Assembly (NCBI GenBank): GCA_965262745.1
Contig: OZ253558.1
Span: forward strand, 2,542,001-2,606,000
Direction: 5' to 3'
Source of the DNA: JAJECS01 sp965262745
GTDB taxonomy: Bacteria; Chloroflexota; UBA11872
Length of the DNA: 64,000 nt
Under the pieces are notes generated by a model. The model was not told where the DNA came from. It made no database searches and saw only the letters and a list, made by a program, of their open reading frames with translations. This document shows, one piece after another, positions 1 to 8,020 of the stretch. The first letter of the stretch is position 1; each line of letters starts with the position of its first letter. The position numbers and the translations under genes are program-made.

Positions 1-840
1 GACATCGGCGACGACGTGGACGACGCCTTTTCCCTGGCATTCGCCGCGCGGCATCCGAAAATCCGCCTATGCGCGGTGACGACCGTGCTGGGCGACACGC
101 ATTGGCGGGCCGCGCTGGCGCTCCGATTGCTGCACGAGTTGGGCGTTGGCGACGTTCCCGTGGCGGCGGGCGAGCCGGGCGGCGCCGTCGCGGGCATCAC
201 CCTCTCCGGTGACGTGGTCGTGCCGCTCGGCAGCGACGATTCCCGCCGCGATCCCCGTTCAGCCACCGACCTCATGGCCGACGTGATCGCGACCGCGCCG
301 CCGCCGGTGTGGCTCGCCACCATCGGCCCGGCCACCAACGCCGCCACGCTGCTGGCCGAGCGGCCCGAGGCGCTGGACCGCCTGGCCGGCGTGGTCATGA
401 TGGGCGGGCGGGACGATCCGGCGAACCCGCGCGAGCACAACTTCGGCCTCGATCCCGTCGCCGCGGCCGCCGTGTGCAACTGCGGCCGGCCGGTGAGGGT
501 GGGCGACTATCTCATTACGTCGCAGGCGCAGCTGCGGCGGGACGACCTGTCCCGCGTGCGACGCGCCCCCGGCATCGGCGCCTCGCTGAGCCGGATGCTC
601 GAGACCTACCTCGACCGGCGCGGCCGCGATTGGACCAGCATGTACGACCCCGCAACGCTCACCCTTGCCCTCGGCGAGGACTTGCTGCGCCTCGACCCAA
701 CGCCCAGGCGCGCCGAGGTTGTGGCGGGTCAGGTTCGCTTCGAGGTCGCGAGCGGGGCTTCGCAGCTGTGCGTCGCCGCCTCGATCGACGCCGCAGCCTT
801 CCGTCGCGAGCTGCTCGACGTTGTCCGCCTCAACGGATGA
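1..840 (+). CDS. Nucleoside hydrolase (IunH family), 5' end cut by window
   Basis: Hydrolyses the N-glycosidic bond of nucleosides, releasing ribose and base for salvage; cytoplasmic in bacteria. The reading frame is open from base 1, and its first visible residues DIGDDVDDAF are the calcium-binding aspartate cluster found at the extreme N-terminus of this family, so only a few residues are missing. The second family block is seen as EHNFGLDPVAA (usual form E-F-N-x-x-x-D-P). The C-terminal block reads MYDPATL where most members have HDP, so the usual active-site histidine appears to be tyrosine. The visible 279 residues are a little shorter than the usual 310. The stop overlaps the next start by four bases (ATGA), so the two genes are translationally coupled. 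Family assignment is firm; substrate is unknown. Confidence 0.85.
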   Translation, partial: DIGDDVDDAFSLAFAARHPKIRLCAVTTVLGDTHWRAALALRLLHELGVGDVPVAAGEPGGAVAGITLSGDVVVPLGSDDSRRDPRSATDLMADVIATAPPPVWLATIGPATNAATLLAERPEALDRLAGVVMMGGRDDPANPREHNFGLDPVAAAAVCNCGRPVRVGDYLITSQAQLRRDDLSRVRRAPGIGASLSRMLETYLDRRGRDWTSMYDPATLTLALGEDLLRLDPTPRRAEVVAGQVRFEVASGASQLCVAASIDAAAFRRELLDVVRLNG

Positions 841-2189
841 AGCTGCCGGCCAGCCCATGCCTGGCGCCCGACAGCCCGCAATTCCAGCTCATCGAAGCAG
901 CGCGTGCGGTGCTGGCGCGCGACGCCAGGGTCATTGCGGCGTGGATCGGCGGCAGCATCGCGGAAGGCACGGCGGACCGTTGGTCGGACGTGGACCTTCG
1001 CCTGGCCGTGGAGGAATCCGATCTCCCCGAGGTCATGGCCGCGATGCCCGCAACGCTGGCGGCGATCCATTCGGTGCTGGGATGGCTCAGCCGGCCCGTG
1101 CGCGGGGAGCATCTCGTCGTCGTCACCTTCGAAGGGCCGGTGCGCGCGGACCTAGAAGTCACGACGCCGGAGGCTCTGCGGGGGCCGCGCAGCGAAGCCG
1201 TGGCGCCGCTGATCGATCCGCGCGGACTGGTCAAGCGGTTTGGCCGCGCACCATTCGCACCGCGGCAGCTCACGCCGGCGGAGCTCATCGAGCGGGAGGC
1301 GGCGCAGGTTCCGTCCGAGCTGGGACGGTTGCAGCGGGCCATCGAGGAGCGATCAATCCTGACGGCGACGCAGGCCCAGGCCAACCTGCTGCAGACCGCC
1401 CAGCGCCTGCTGCTCCTGCTGCGCGACCCTTGCGCCGCCGGACTCGCAGGGCCCAAACACGCGGCTGAGGTGCTAACGGCGAAGGACATCGAGCCGCTCT
1501 TGGCGCCGCTGCATGCCTGGAGCCCCTCGTGGCCCGACCCGGACGTTGACTCGATTGAGCCAACCCTTGACGTCCTGCGTCCGCTCGTGGCGGAGGCGCG
1601 GGCGCGGCACGGGAAATCGGTGCCGCTGAGCCCAACGCCGCCCGACCCGGCGAGCACCCCGGCCGGCCTGAGCAACTACAACCGTGGTGAATTGACCGCG
1701 CGAGGGGCGGTTGAGACCGCCAAGAACTTGCTGGTGCACGCAATGGCCGGGGCCAATTATTACAACCGCGGGCTGTACACCGGGCTGCTCTGGGGATATG
1801 CCATGGCGGTGCAAATCGCCGCCGACCTGGCCCGCGTGAGTCCGCGCACACCGACGCTGGCAGCCCAACTCGCGCCCGCCGACGTGGACGCATTCGAGTC
1901 CGCCCTTCGGCCGCTGCGGCGCGGGGGCGTTGAGGCCGTCCGCCTGGTCGCGGCCCACGTGGCGGGGGCGTATTCGCGCTACCTCGAACGCGCCTGCGCC
2001 GCGCAGGCGCTGCCGTATCCGCGGCAACTCGACCACGCGGTCAATGCCTACCTCTTCCGTGAAGGCGCGTTCGCCTACGACGTCGTCGGCGCTCCCTGTC
2101 GTTCCGAGCCCCGTCCCCCATCTGTCCTTCCGAGCCGCAGGCGAGGAGTCTCAGATGCTCCACCGCGGCCGCTAGGACCGGCACTCTAG
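837..2189 (+). CDS. Nucleotidyltransferase-domain protein
   Basis: An N-terminal nucleotidyltransferase fold is shown by GGS at residues 38-40 followed by DVD at 51-53, with a third acidic residue near D105. This is the metal-binding pattern of the minimal/aminoglycoside-type nucleotidyltransferases (GG[ST]...DxD). The remaining 340 residues are mostly helical and I do not recognise them; they may be a substrate-binding helical domain. The ATG start overlaps the stop of the nucleoside hydrolase by four bases, so the pair is an operon. The last 30 or so residues are basic, proline-rich and encoded inside a dispersed palindromic repeat, and the TAG stop is the target CTAG of the adjacent IS element. 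The native C-terminus is therefore probably around residue 420 (FAYDVVG). The substrate is unknown. Confidence 0.7.
   Translation: MKLPASPCLAPDSPQFQLIEAARAVLARDARVIAAWIGGSIAEGTADRWSDVDLRLAVEESDLPEVMAAMPATLAAIHSVLGWLSRPVRGEHLVVVTFEGPVRADLEVTTPEALRGPRSEAVAPLIDPRGLVKRFGRAPFAPRQLTPAELIEREAAQVPSELGRLQRAIEERSILTATQAQANLLQTAQRLLLLLRDPCAAGLAGPKHAAEVLTAKDIEPLLAPLHAWSPSWPDPDVDSIEPTLDVLRPLVAEARARHGKSVPLSPTPPDPASTPAGLSNYNRGELTARGAVETAKNLLVHAMAGANYYNRGLYTGLLWGYAMAVQIAADLARVSPRTPTLAAQLAPADVDAFESALRPLRRGGVEAVRLVAAHVAGAYSRYLERACAAQALPYPRQLDHAVNAYLFREGAFAYDVVGAPCRSEPRPPSVLPSRRRGVSDAPPRPLGPAL
2098..2172. repeat. Dispersed repeat family A, left part
   Basis: Two units of GTC-N-TTCCGAGC (2098-2109 and 2124-2135) are followed by a conserved module at 2143-2172 (GAGGAGTCTCAGATGCTC, then CCGCGGCCGC). 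The same composite occurs at 39833-39932. The opposite-strand partner lies at 3366-3410, across the inserted IS, so the uninterrupted element was a hairpin. Confidence 0.75.
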
Positions 2190-3364
2190 GGATGGTCTGA
2201 ATAAGTCTGGCGGCCGCGGCAGCGCCTATGCTCGTGGGCAACCGGCGCCGGGTGAGGACACGCGATGCAGCCGCAGCGATCATTCGCCGATGTGGAGTAC
2301 GAGGGGCAGAAGCGCCAGACGCGACGGGCGCAGTTTCTGCAGCAGATGGACGGCTTGATTCCGTGGCGGCGGCTGGAAGCGCGCCTCCGCCCGGTGTACC
2401 CCGCCGGCGAGCGCGGGCGGCCGCCCTATCCCCTGGCCATGATGCTGCGGATCCACTGTGTGCAGCTGTTCTACAACCTCAGCGACCCGGCGATGGAAGA
2501 CGCGCTCTACGACAGCGTGGCGGTGCAGCGCTTCGTGGGCCTCGCGGCGCGGGACCCGCGGCCCGATGAGACGACGATCCTCAATTTTCGGCACCTGCTG
2601 GAGCAGCATGCCCTGGGCGCGGTGCTGCTGGCCGAGATCACCCGGCATCTGGCGACGCGGGGCGTGCGGCTGCGGGAAGGCACGATCGTGGACGCGACCA
2701 TCCTCGAGGCCCCAGCGTCAACGAAGAACGACGCCCAGCAGCGCGATCCCGAGATGCATCAGGTGAAGAAGGGGAACCAGTGGTACTTCGGGATGAAGGC
2801 TCACATTGGGGTGGATGCCCAGACGGGCCTGGTGCATAGCGTGGCAACGACGGCGGCGAACGTGGCGGACGTGACGCAGGTGCCGCAGTTGCTCCACGGC
2901 GGCGAGACGCGGGTGTGGGGGGACGCGGGGTATCAGGGCGTGGCGCGGCGCCCGGAGCACCGGGGCCGGGCCATGGACTGGCAGATCGCCCTGCGGGCCG
3001 GGCGCCGACGGCAGCTGGCGCCGGGCAGTGCGGCCGCGCGCATGGAGCGGCGCAAGGCGGCGATGCGGGCGAAGGTCGAGCATCCGTTCTTGTACGTGAA
3101 GCGCCACTTTGGCTACGCGACGGTGCGGTATCGGGGCCTGGCGAAGAACCGGAACCGGCTCTGCCTGTTGTTTGGGCTGGCGAATCTGTTGCTCGCGGAG
3201 CGCGCCGCGCCCGCGTAGGCGGGAGTCGTGCGCCCTTGATGGCGCCGAAGGCGACCTGAACCGCCGCTTGCGGGGCGGACCCGCCCCGATCACCGCCCCA
3301 AGCACTGATCCGCACCCGTCACAAGCCCCCGGGCGATCAGAGGCGCCGGTTGTTCAGAGCTTCC
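2190..3364 (+). mobile_element. IS5-family insertion sequence with CTAG target duplication
   Basis: A complete element of about 1.18 kb. The left end GGATGGTCTGAATAA (2190-2204) and the reverse complement of the right end GGAAGCTCTGAACAA (3350-3364) match at 12 of 15 positions. CTAG is found on both sides (2186-2189 and 3365-3368), as expected for a 4-bp target duplication of IS5-type elements. One intact transposase gene fills most of the element. Removing the element and one CTAG rejoins two arms of a dispersed palindromic repeat, so the insertion site was the repeat. Confidence 0.85.
2265..3218 (+). CDS. IS5-family DDE transposase
   Basis: Catalyses transposition of its own element. The protein has 317 residues, normal for the family, and looks complete. 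An N-terminal DNA-binding region includes the conserved stretch RPPYPLAMMLRIHCVQLFYN near residue 52. The DDE triad is readable: D143 in IVDATI, D220 in WGDAGYQG and E272 in KVEHPF. The R/K residues after the glutamate (YVKRHFGY) fit the Y-(2)-R-(3)-E-(6)-K type signature. The start is the ATG at 2265, about 75 bp inside the left terminal repeat. No frameshift was seen, so the element could be active. A second, clearly different IS5-family transposase lies at 52518-53495. Confidence 0.9.
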   Translation: MQPQRSFADVEYEGQKRQTRRAQFLQQMDGLIPWRRLEARLRPVYPAGERGRPPYPLAMMLRIHCVQLFYNLSDPAMEDALYDSVAVQRFVGLAARDPRPDETTILNFRHLLEQHALGAVLLAEITRHLATRGVRLREGTIVDATILEAPASTKNDAQQRDPEMHQVKKGNQWYFGMKAHIGVDAQTGLVHSVATTAANVADVTQVPQLLHGGETRVWGDAGYQGVARRPEHRGRAMDWQIALRAGRRRQLAPGSAAARMERRKAAMRAKVEHPFLYVKRHFGYATVRYRGLAKNRNRLCLLFGLANLLLAERAAPA

Positions 3365-3365
3365 C

Positions 3366-3410
3366 TAGATTCCTCACTCCGTTCGGAATGACGGAGGTGG
3401 TTCGGAATGA
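3366..3410. repeat. Dispersed repeat family A, inverted arm
   Basis: Read on the minus strand this is two CATTCCGAAC-type units followed by GAGGAATCT, the inverse of the arm at 2098-2172. It lies directly outside the right end of the IS. Between this arm and the start at 3500 I see nothing else. Confidence 0.65.
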
Positions 3411-3499
3411 GGGTCGATCCACCGCTGACTGGCCGCCCGTAAGGATTCACCGCCGTCAGGCACAATGAGCGTCGCTGACTCGCATCCGAAGGCTGGCCC

Positions 3500-4678
3500 G
3501 TGAAGATCTCGCAGCGTGTTCAAAACTTGGCCGAATCGGGAACCATCGCCGTGAGCAACAAGGTTGCGGCAATGCGCGCGCAAGGCATCGACGTCGTGAG
3601 CCTGGGCGCCGGAGAGCCCGACTTCGACACGCCGGACCACATCAAGGCGGCCGCGGCGGCGGCCTTGAACAGCGGCGAGACTAAATACGCCAAGCCGGCC
3701 TCGGGGGTACCTGAGCTCAAACAAGCCGTCGTCGGCAAGCTGGCGCGCGAAAACGGCCTCACCTACACCCCGGAGCAGGTGGTGGCCAGCGTCGGCGGCA
3801 AAGAGGCGCTGTACCTGGCCTTCGCCACCCTGCTCGATCCCGGCGACGAGGTCATCATCCCGGCGCCCTACTGGGTGTCGTATCCCGAGCAGGTCAAGCT
3901 GGCCGGCGGCGTGCCCGTCTTTGTAAATGCAGGCGCGGACGCCGGATTCAGAATCACGCCCCAGCAGCTGCGCAATGCGCTCACGCCGCGCACGCGCGCC
4001 CTCGTGTTCAACTCGCCCAGCAACCCCACCGGCGCCGCCTACTCGCCCGAGGAAACCAACGCCCTGGCGGACGTGCTGGCGGACACGGACGTGGTGACCT
4101 TCAGCGACGAGATGTACGACCGCCTTCTCTTCGGCGGCCGCAAATTCAAGAGCTTCGCCGCCACCTCCGCGCACGCCTACGACCACACGATCACGTTCAA
4201 CGCCGGTTCCAAGACCTATTCCATGACCGGCTGGCGCATCGGCTACGCCGCGGGTCCGGTTGACGTCATAAAGGGCATGGCCAAGCTCCAGTCGCAGACC
4301 ACCAGCGGGGCCGCCACCTTCACCATGCATGCCCTGGCCGCCGCGCTGAACGGCGACCAATCCTGCGTCGAAGAAATGCGCGTGGAGTTTGAGCGCCGTG
4401 GCCGGTTCCTCAGCGACCGCTTGAACGGCATCGACGGCGTGGTCTGTCCCGAGCCCGGCGGTGCCTTCTACGCCTTCCCCGACGTCTCCGGCACGTTCGT
4501 GGCCAAGGGCGTGTCCGGCTCGACCGAGTGGGCCGGCCGCCTGCTCGAAGACGCCCACGTCGGCGTGGTGCCGGGCAGCGACTTCGGCGACGACGCCTGC
4601 GTGCGCCTCAGCTTCGCCACCAGCATGGCCGTCCTGGAAACCGCCCTGGACCGCATCGAGGGCTTTCTCGCCGGCTAA
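3500..4678 (+). CDS. aspC: Aspartate aminotransferase (class I PLP aminotransferase)
   Basis: Transfers the amino group between aspartate and 2-oxoglutarate, linking amino-acid synthesis to the TCA cycle; cytoplasmic, PLP-dependent. The protein has 392 residues, standard for the subgroup-Igamma enzymes. Visible landmarks are N175 in SPSNPTG, D203 in SDEMYDRLL (which contacts the PLP ring), the Schiff-base lysine K238 in NAGSKTYSMTGWRIGY, and a C-terminal CVRLSFATS containing the substrate-carboxylate arginine. The GTG start is chosen because the protein then begins MKISQRVQ, as homologues do. The gene stands alone between an IS element and a convergent dehydrogenase. A related class I aminotransferase acting on other amino acids cannot be excluded. 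Confidence 0.85.
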   Translation: MKISQRVQNLAESGTIAVSNKVAAMRAQGIDVVSLGAGEPDFDTPDHIKAAAAAALNSGETKYAKPASGVPELKQAVVGKLARENGLTYTPEQVVASVGGKEALYLAFATLLDPGDEVIIPAPYWVSYPEQVKLAGGVPVFVNAGADAGFRITPQQLRNALTPRTRALVFNSPSNPTGAAYSPEETNALADVLADTDVVTFSDEMYDRLLFGGRKFKSFAATSAHAYDHTITFNAGSKTYSMTGWRIGYAAGPVDVIKGMAKLQSQTTSGAATFTMHALAAALNGDQSCVEEMRVEFERRGRFLSDRLNGIDGVVCPEPGGAFYAFPDVSGTFVAKGVSGSTEWAGRLLEDAHVGVVPGSDFGDDACVRLSFATSMAVLETALDRIEGFLAG

Positions 4679-4699
4679 GGCTGATGCCGAGCGGCCCGT

Positions 4700-5761
4700 C
4701 TAGGCGTCTGCCGCTTCGGACCCCCGGGCCAGCGCGTCGAGATCGTCCCGATCCAGGCTCAGGCTGGCCCCGGTGTCCAGGATCGCAGTCCACGTCGCCT
4801 CGGCCACCTCCAGACCCGCCGCGCTGAGCTTCTCCCGCGAGCGGCGTTCGGTGTCGCCGGGGATCAGCACCTCGTCGAAGCCCGCCGCCGGGCGCGTCTG
4901 GCGTACGCGGTCGAAGGTGCCGCGCGTGGCCGCGTCATAGCCGTCGCCCCGGTCGAAGGCGTTGGGATCGATGGCCATGGCAAAGGTTCCAATACGCACG
5001 TTGAGTTCCGGGTTGATGGCGCCGGTGAGATTGGACGCCAGAATCTCCGTCATCAGCGAGAGGCCGTAGCCCTTGTGCGCCGCCATGGTGAGGAGCACGC
5101 CGCCGTCGTAGAGGTCGCTCGGTTCCGTTGAAGGCTGGCCCTCGCCGTCCAAGATCTGACCGGGCGGCAGCTGCGCGCCCTTGGCCAGCGCTACTCGCAC
5201 CTTGCCTTCGGCGGTGGCCGTGGTGGCGAAGTCGACGATCAGCGGGTCGGCGTCGGCCGCGGGCGCGCCAAATGCCAGCGGATTGGTGCTCAGCCGCCCC
5301 TCGGCGCCGCCGAATGGCGCCGCGCGCATCGTGCCGGGTCCGCCCGCGGCCATGAAGTAGACCACGCCCAGGTCAGCCCCCAACTCGGCCCACTCGCCGA
5401 GGCGTCCTATGTGATTGCAGTGGGAGATGCCACCAATGGCCACGTGTGAGGTCTTGGCTTTCGCCGCCAGACGGCGCGTCAGCTCCTCGGCCGCCAGATG
5501 GCCGAACCCGTACTGCGCGTCCAGCAGGACCGTGGTGTCGCTCTCCGAGACCACCCGCGGCATCGCCGTGGGGACGAACGCCCCCGAGCGGATGCGGTCG
5601 ATGTAGTCGGGGATGCGGATCACGCCGTGCGAGGGATGCCCCGAGAGATCGGCGCGGACGAGCCAGCCGGCCAGCTTGGCCGCCGCCGCAGCGGGCGTCC
5701 CCGCGGCTTCCAGAATCCGCGCCGCGGCGGCCGTTAGGGGTTCAGCGGAAAACGTCGGCAT
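4700..5761 (-). CDS. Ldh_2-family malate/L-lactate/ureidoglycolate-type dehydrogenase
   Basis: A 353-residue NAD(P)-dependent oxidoreductase of the Ldh_2 family, which reduces or oxidises 2-hydroxy acids and is unrelated to classical LDH/MDH. Typical motifs are GHPSHGVIRIPDY at residues 41-53 and AIGGISHCNHIGRLGEWA at 108-125 (with H114 and H117), followed by the glycine-rich APFGGAEGRLSTNPLAFGAP and the C-terminal HKGYGLSLM. The ATG start is unambiguous. It is convergent with the aminotransferase gene, 22 bp away. A second member of the same family lies at 9690-10742 with motifs at the same positions, so the two are paralogues. The true substrate (malate, lactate, sulfolactate, ureidoglycolate) cannot be read from sequence alone. 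Confidence 0.82.
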   Translation of the reverse strand: MPTFSAEPLTAAAARILEAAGTPAAAAAKLAGWLVRADLSGHPSHGVIRIPDYIDRIRSGAFVPTAMPRVVSESDTTVLLDAQYGFGHLAAEELTRRLAAKAKTSHVAIGGISHCNHIGRLGEWAELGADLGVVYFMAAGGPGTMRAAPFGGAEGRLSTNPLAFGAPAADADPLIVDFATTATAEGKVRVALAKGAQLPPGQILDGEGQPSTEPSDLYDGGVLLTMAAHKGYGLSLMTEILASNLTGAINPELNVRIGTFAMAIDPNAFDRGDGYDAATRGTFDRVRQTRPAAGFDEVLIPGDTERRSREKLSAAGLEVAEATWTAILDTGASLSLDRDDLDALARGSEAADA

Positions 5762-6036
5762 GCATACCTCAGGTCGTTAGATGCGAGCGCTACCAGCACG
5801 GCCGACCCGCATCATACGCAGGCGCCCGTGCTCGCGTCCCCGGACATCCAGCCATAGCGGAGCCGGGGCAAGTCTTCGACTTCTAACTCCCCTGCGAATA
5901 GCTGGTCGGCGCAAGCTGTCCGCCACTCTCGGACGGTTGCCCTGTAACTGCGAGGTCTTGTCAATAGGGCGCAGAGCATGCACAGCTGGACCAGCTACTC
6001 CGGCCAAAACGCCTCAGTCGATGGGAACCGCTTTCG

Positions 6037-7782
6037 ATGGCTTTCTCGTTGCGCCCAGTCCGCTTCGGCGCTCTGCTGTTGGCGTTGCTGCTTGCCAGCA
6101 TCGTCTTCGCCGCCCCCACCTTCGCCGAGCACCCGGAGGCCGACGGCGACGCCGGCCTCTCCGCCGTCGTGCTGCGGAGCATCTTCACCGAGCCCGACGC
6201 CCACCTCGCGCACAACATCCCCAACCTGCGTGTGACGGTCGGGGACGACGAGGTTGGTTGCAACTTCCTCACCCACTACGAATCCACCGGCGGCGTCACC
6301 CGCTGGGGCTTTGCCACCTCCGAAGCCATTGAAGAACGCCCCGGCAGCCTGACGCAGTACTACCAACGCGGCGTCGTGGACTGCCAGGAGCGTGACGGCC
6401 TCTGGCGCATGGAGCGACGGCTGGTGTGGGATTACCTTGGCGGCGGCCTGGGCGACGCGCCCGATCTGGGCACAGAGCCCGACCTCGTCAGCGACCAGGT
6501 CGGCCTGCCCCTCGGCCCCTGGGGTCACCGCGTGTCCAACATGGCTGTCGACGGCACGCCCACCGGCTTCCTGGACTTCTTTGTCGAGCTCGGCGGCCTC
6601 CAGGCGTTCGGCCATCCCAAGACCGACGCCCGCCTCGACGACGCGCCAGGCGCGATTCTCGCCATCGAGGGCGCTGAGTCCGGCGTCATCCGGCAGTACT
6701 TCCAAGCCGCGGTGTTCGAGCACCACCCCGACAGCCCCGAGCCGGTCCAGCTGCGCCTCCTCGGCGACGCCGTGCGCGACCGTATCTACCCCTTCGGCAG
6801 CCATCAGGCGTTCCAGAGCTTCCAATCCGCTCCGGCGCTGCGCTATGGCCAGACCTACGCCCCCGAGGGAACCTTGGTCCGCGCCGTCTTGGTCGCGCTC
6901 TATAACGCCACCGACGGCGTCAACTGGAACCGCAACGACAATTGGCTCAGCGACGAGCCCCTCGGCGAGTGGTACGGCGTGACGACCGACGACGTCGGCC
7001 GCGTCGTCAAGCTGGATCTCTCGGAGAACCAATTGAGCGGTCAGTTCCTGGCCCAGCTAGGCCGTCTCACCGATCTGGAATGGCTGTCCCTCTGGGGCAA
7101 TCAGTTGCAGGGGGAGATCCCGCCCACGATTGGCAGCCTCGACAATGTCCATACGCTGTCCATCTGGGCCAATCAGCTGCGCGGGTCCATCCCTGTCGAG
7201 TTGGGCGACATGGCCAGCCTCGAATGGGCGGCTCTCGGCATCAACCAATTGACCGGTCCGATTCCGCCCGAGTTGGGCAACCTCGCCAACGCGACCCATT
7301 TGGACTTCACGTTGAACCAGTTGAGCGGCGAGGTCCCGCCCGAGCTGGGCAACCTCACCAACCTGGTCTGGCTCGCGTTCTGGAGCAACCAGTTAACCGG
7401 CCCGATTCCGCCCGAGCTGGGCAATCTCACCAACCTGGAACGGCTGGACTTCGACTTCAACCGGCTCAGCGGCCCGATTCCGCCCGAGTTGGGCAACCTG
7501 GTCAACCTGGACCGGCTGTACTTGCACAACAACCGGTTGACCGGTGAGATTCCGCCTGAACTGGGCAACCTCGTCAACCTGATACTTCTGGACCTGAGCA
7601 ACAACCAGTTGACCGGCCAGATTCCGCCCGAAATGGGCAATCTCGTCCGTCTGCGAGCGCTGGGACTCGGAGAGAATGAGTTCACCGGCTGCGTCCCCGC
7701 GGGGTTGGAGGCGGTCCCGCAGAACGACGTGGACGAGCTTGGTCTGCCGTTATGTGAGTCCGAGGAGGTGGGGGAGGCTTAG
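6037..7782 (+). CDS. Secreted leucine-rich-repeat protein on a two-module platform
   Basis: A 581-residue exported protein. A signal peptide with a long hydrophobic core covers residues 1-30 (cut after PTFA). Two modules follow, at about 45-135 (FLTHYESTGGVTRWGFATSE, QYYQRGVVDC) and 150-265 (HRVSNMAVDGTPTGFLDFF, VIRQYFQAAVFEHHP, LLGDAVRD). Both recur in the beta-propeller protein at 58422-60311. Residues 285-320 form an LRR N-cap of plant/bacterial type (ALYNATDGVNW, GEWYGV). Ten tandem 24-residue LRRs of the plant-specific class fill 321-560, with consensus xLxxLxLxxNQLTGPIPPELG. There is no C-terminal anchor, so it is probably released or loosely held at the surface. Such LRR domains bind proteins or glycans, so an adhesion or recognition role is inferred. 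It is convergent with the SPFH gene. Confidence 0.8.
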   Translation: MAFSLRPVRFGALLLALLLASIVFAAPTFAEHPEADGDAGLSAVVLRSIFTEPDAHLAHNIPNLRVTVGDDEVGCNFLTHYESTGGVTRWGFATSEAIEERPGSLTQYYQRGVVDCQERDGLWRMERRLVWDYLGGGLGDAPDLGTEPDLVSDQVGLPLGPWGHRVSNMAVDGTPTGFLDFFVELGGLQAFGHPKTDARLDDAPGAILAIEGAESGVIRQYFQAAVFEHHPDSPEPVQLRLLGDAVRDRIYPFGSHQAFQSFQSAPALRYGQTYAPEGTLVRAVLVALYNATDGVNWNRNDNWLSDEPLGEWYGVTTDDVGRVVKLDLSENQLSGQFLAQLGRLTDLEWLSLWGNQLQGEIPPTIGSLDNVHTLSIWANQLRGSIPVELGDMASLEWAALGINQLTGPIPPELGNLANATHLDFTLNQLSGEVPPELGNLTNLVWLAFWSNQLTGPIPPELGNLTNLERLDFDFNRLSGPIPPELGNLVNLDRLYLHNNRLTGEIPPELGNLVNLILLDLSNNQLTGQIPPEMGNLVRLRALGLGENEFTGCVPAGLEAVPQNDVDELGLPLCESEEVGEA

Positions 7783-7798
7783 GCCGCCCTCGGGTAGG

Positions 7799-7819
7799 GG
7801 GCGGGTTTCAAACCCGCCC
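7799..7819. repeat. Dispersed repeat family B hairpin
   Basis: A perfect 10-bp inverted repeat (GGGCGGGTTT, loop C, AAACCCGCCC) preceded by GTAGG. A related copy is at 23767-23795 and partial GTAGGGGCG pieces are at 7838 and about 23720. It lies between two convergent genes and could also stop transcription from either side, though it has no strong T-run. Confidence 0.6.
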
Positions 7820-8020
7820 GACCACCGGCCTCGTCCGCGTAGGGGCGCCCTTGCAGGGTGGGGCGTCGGGCGGTTCGCGAACTTCGTCCACCCGAGGGCC
7901 GCGCGGCCCCGCGCGAGGCTGGTGTCTGCGCACACCACCGCTTGTCCGTGCCAGATGCCGCGGACAGCGCGGGGCCTGTTAGCGCAGGCCGTCAGCCGCG
8001 AATCGACTCCGGTACGGGGT

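Noticed and set aside
309..836. Upstream extension of the nucleotidyltransferase frame and the long opposite-strand frames over 1-2.2 kb
   Set aside because: They overlap the nucleoside hydrolase, are Arg/Ala/Gly-rich with no motifs, and are expected shadows in GC-rich DNA.
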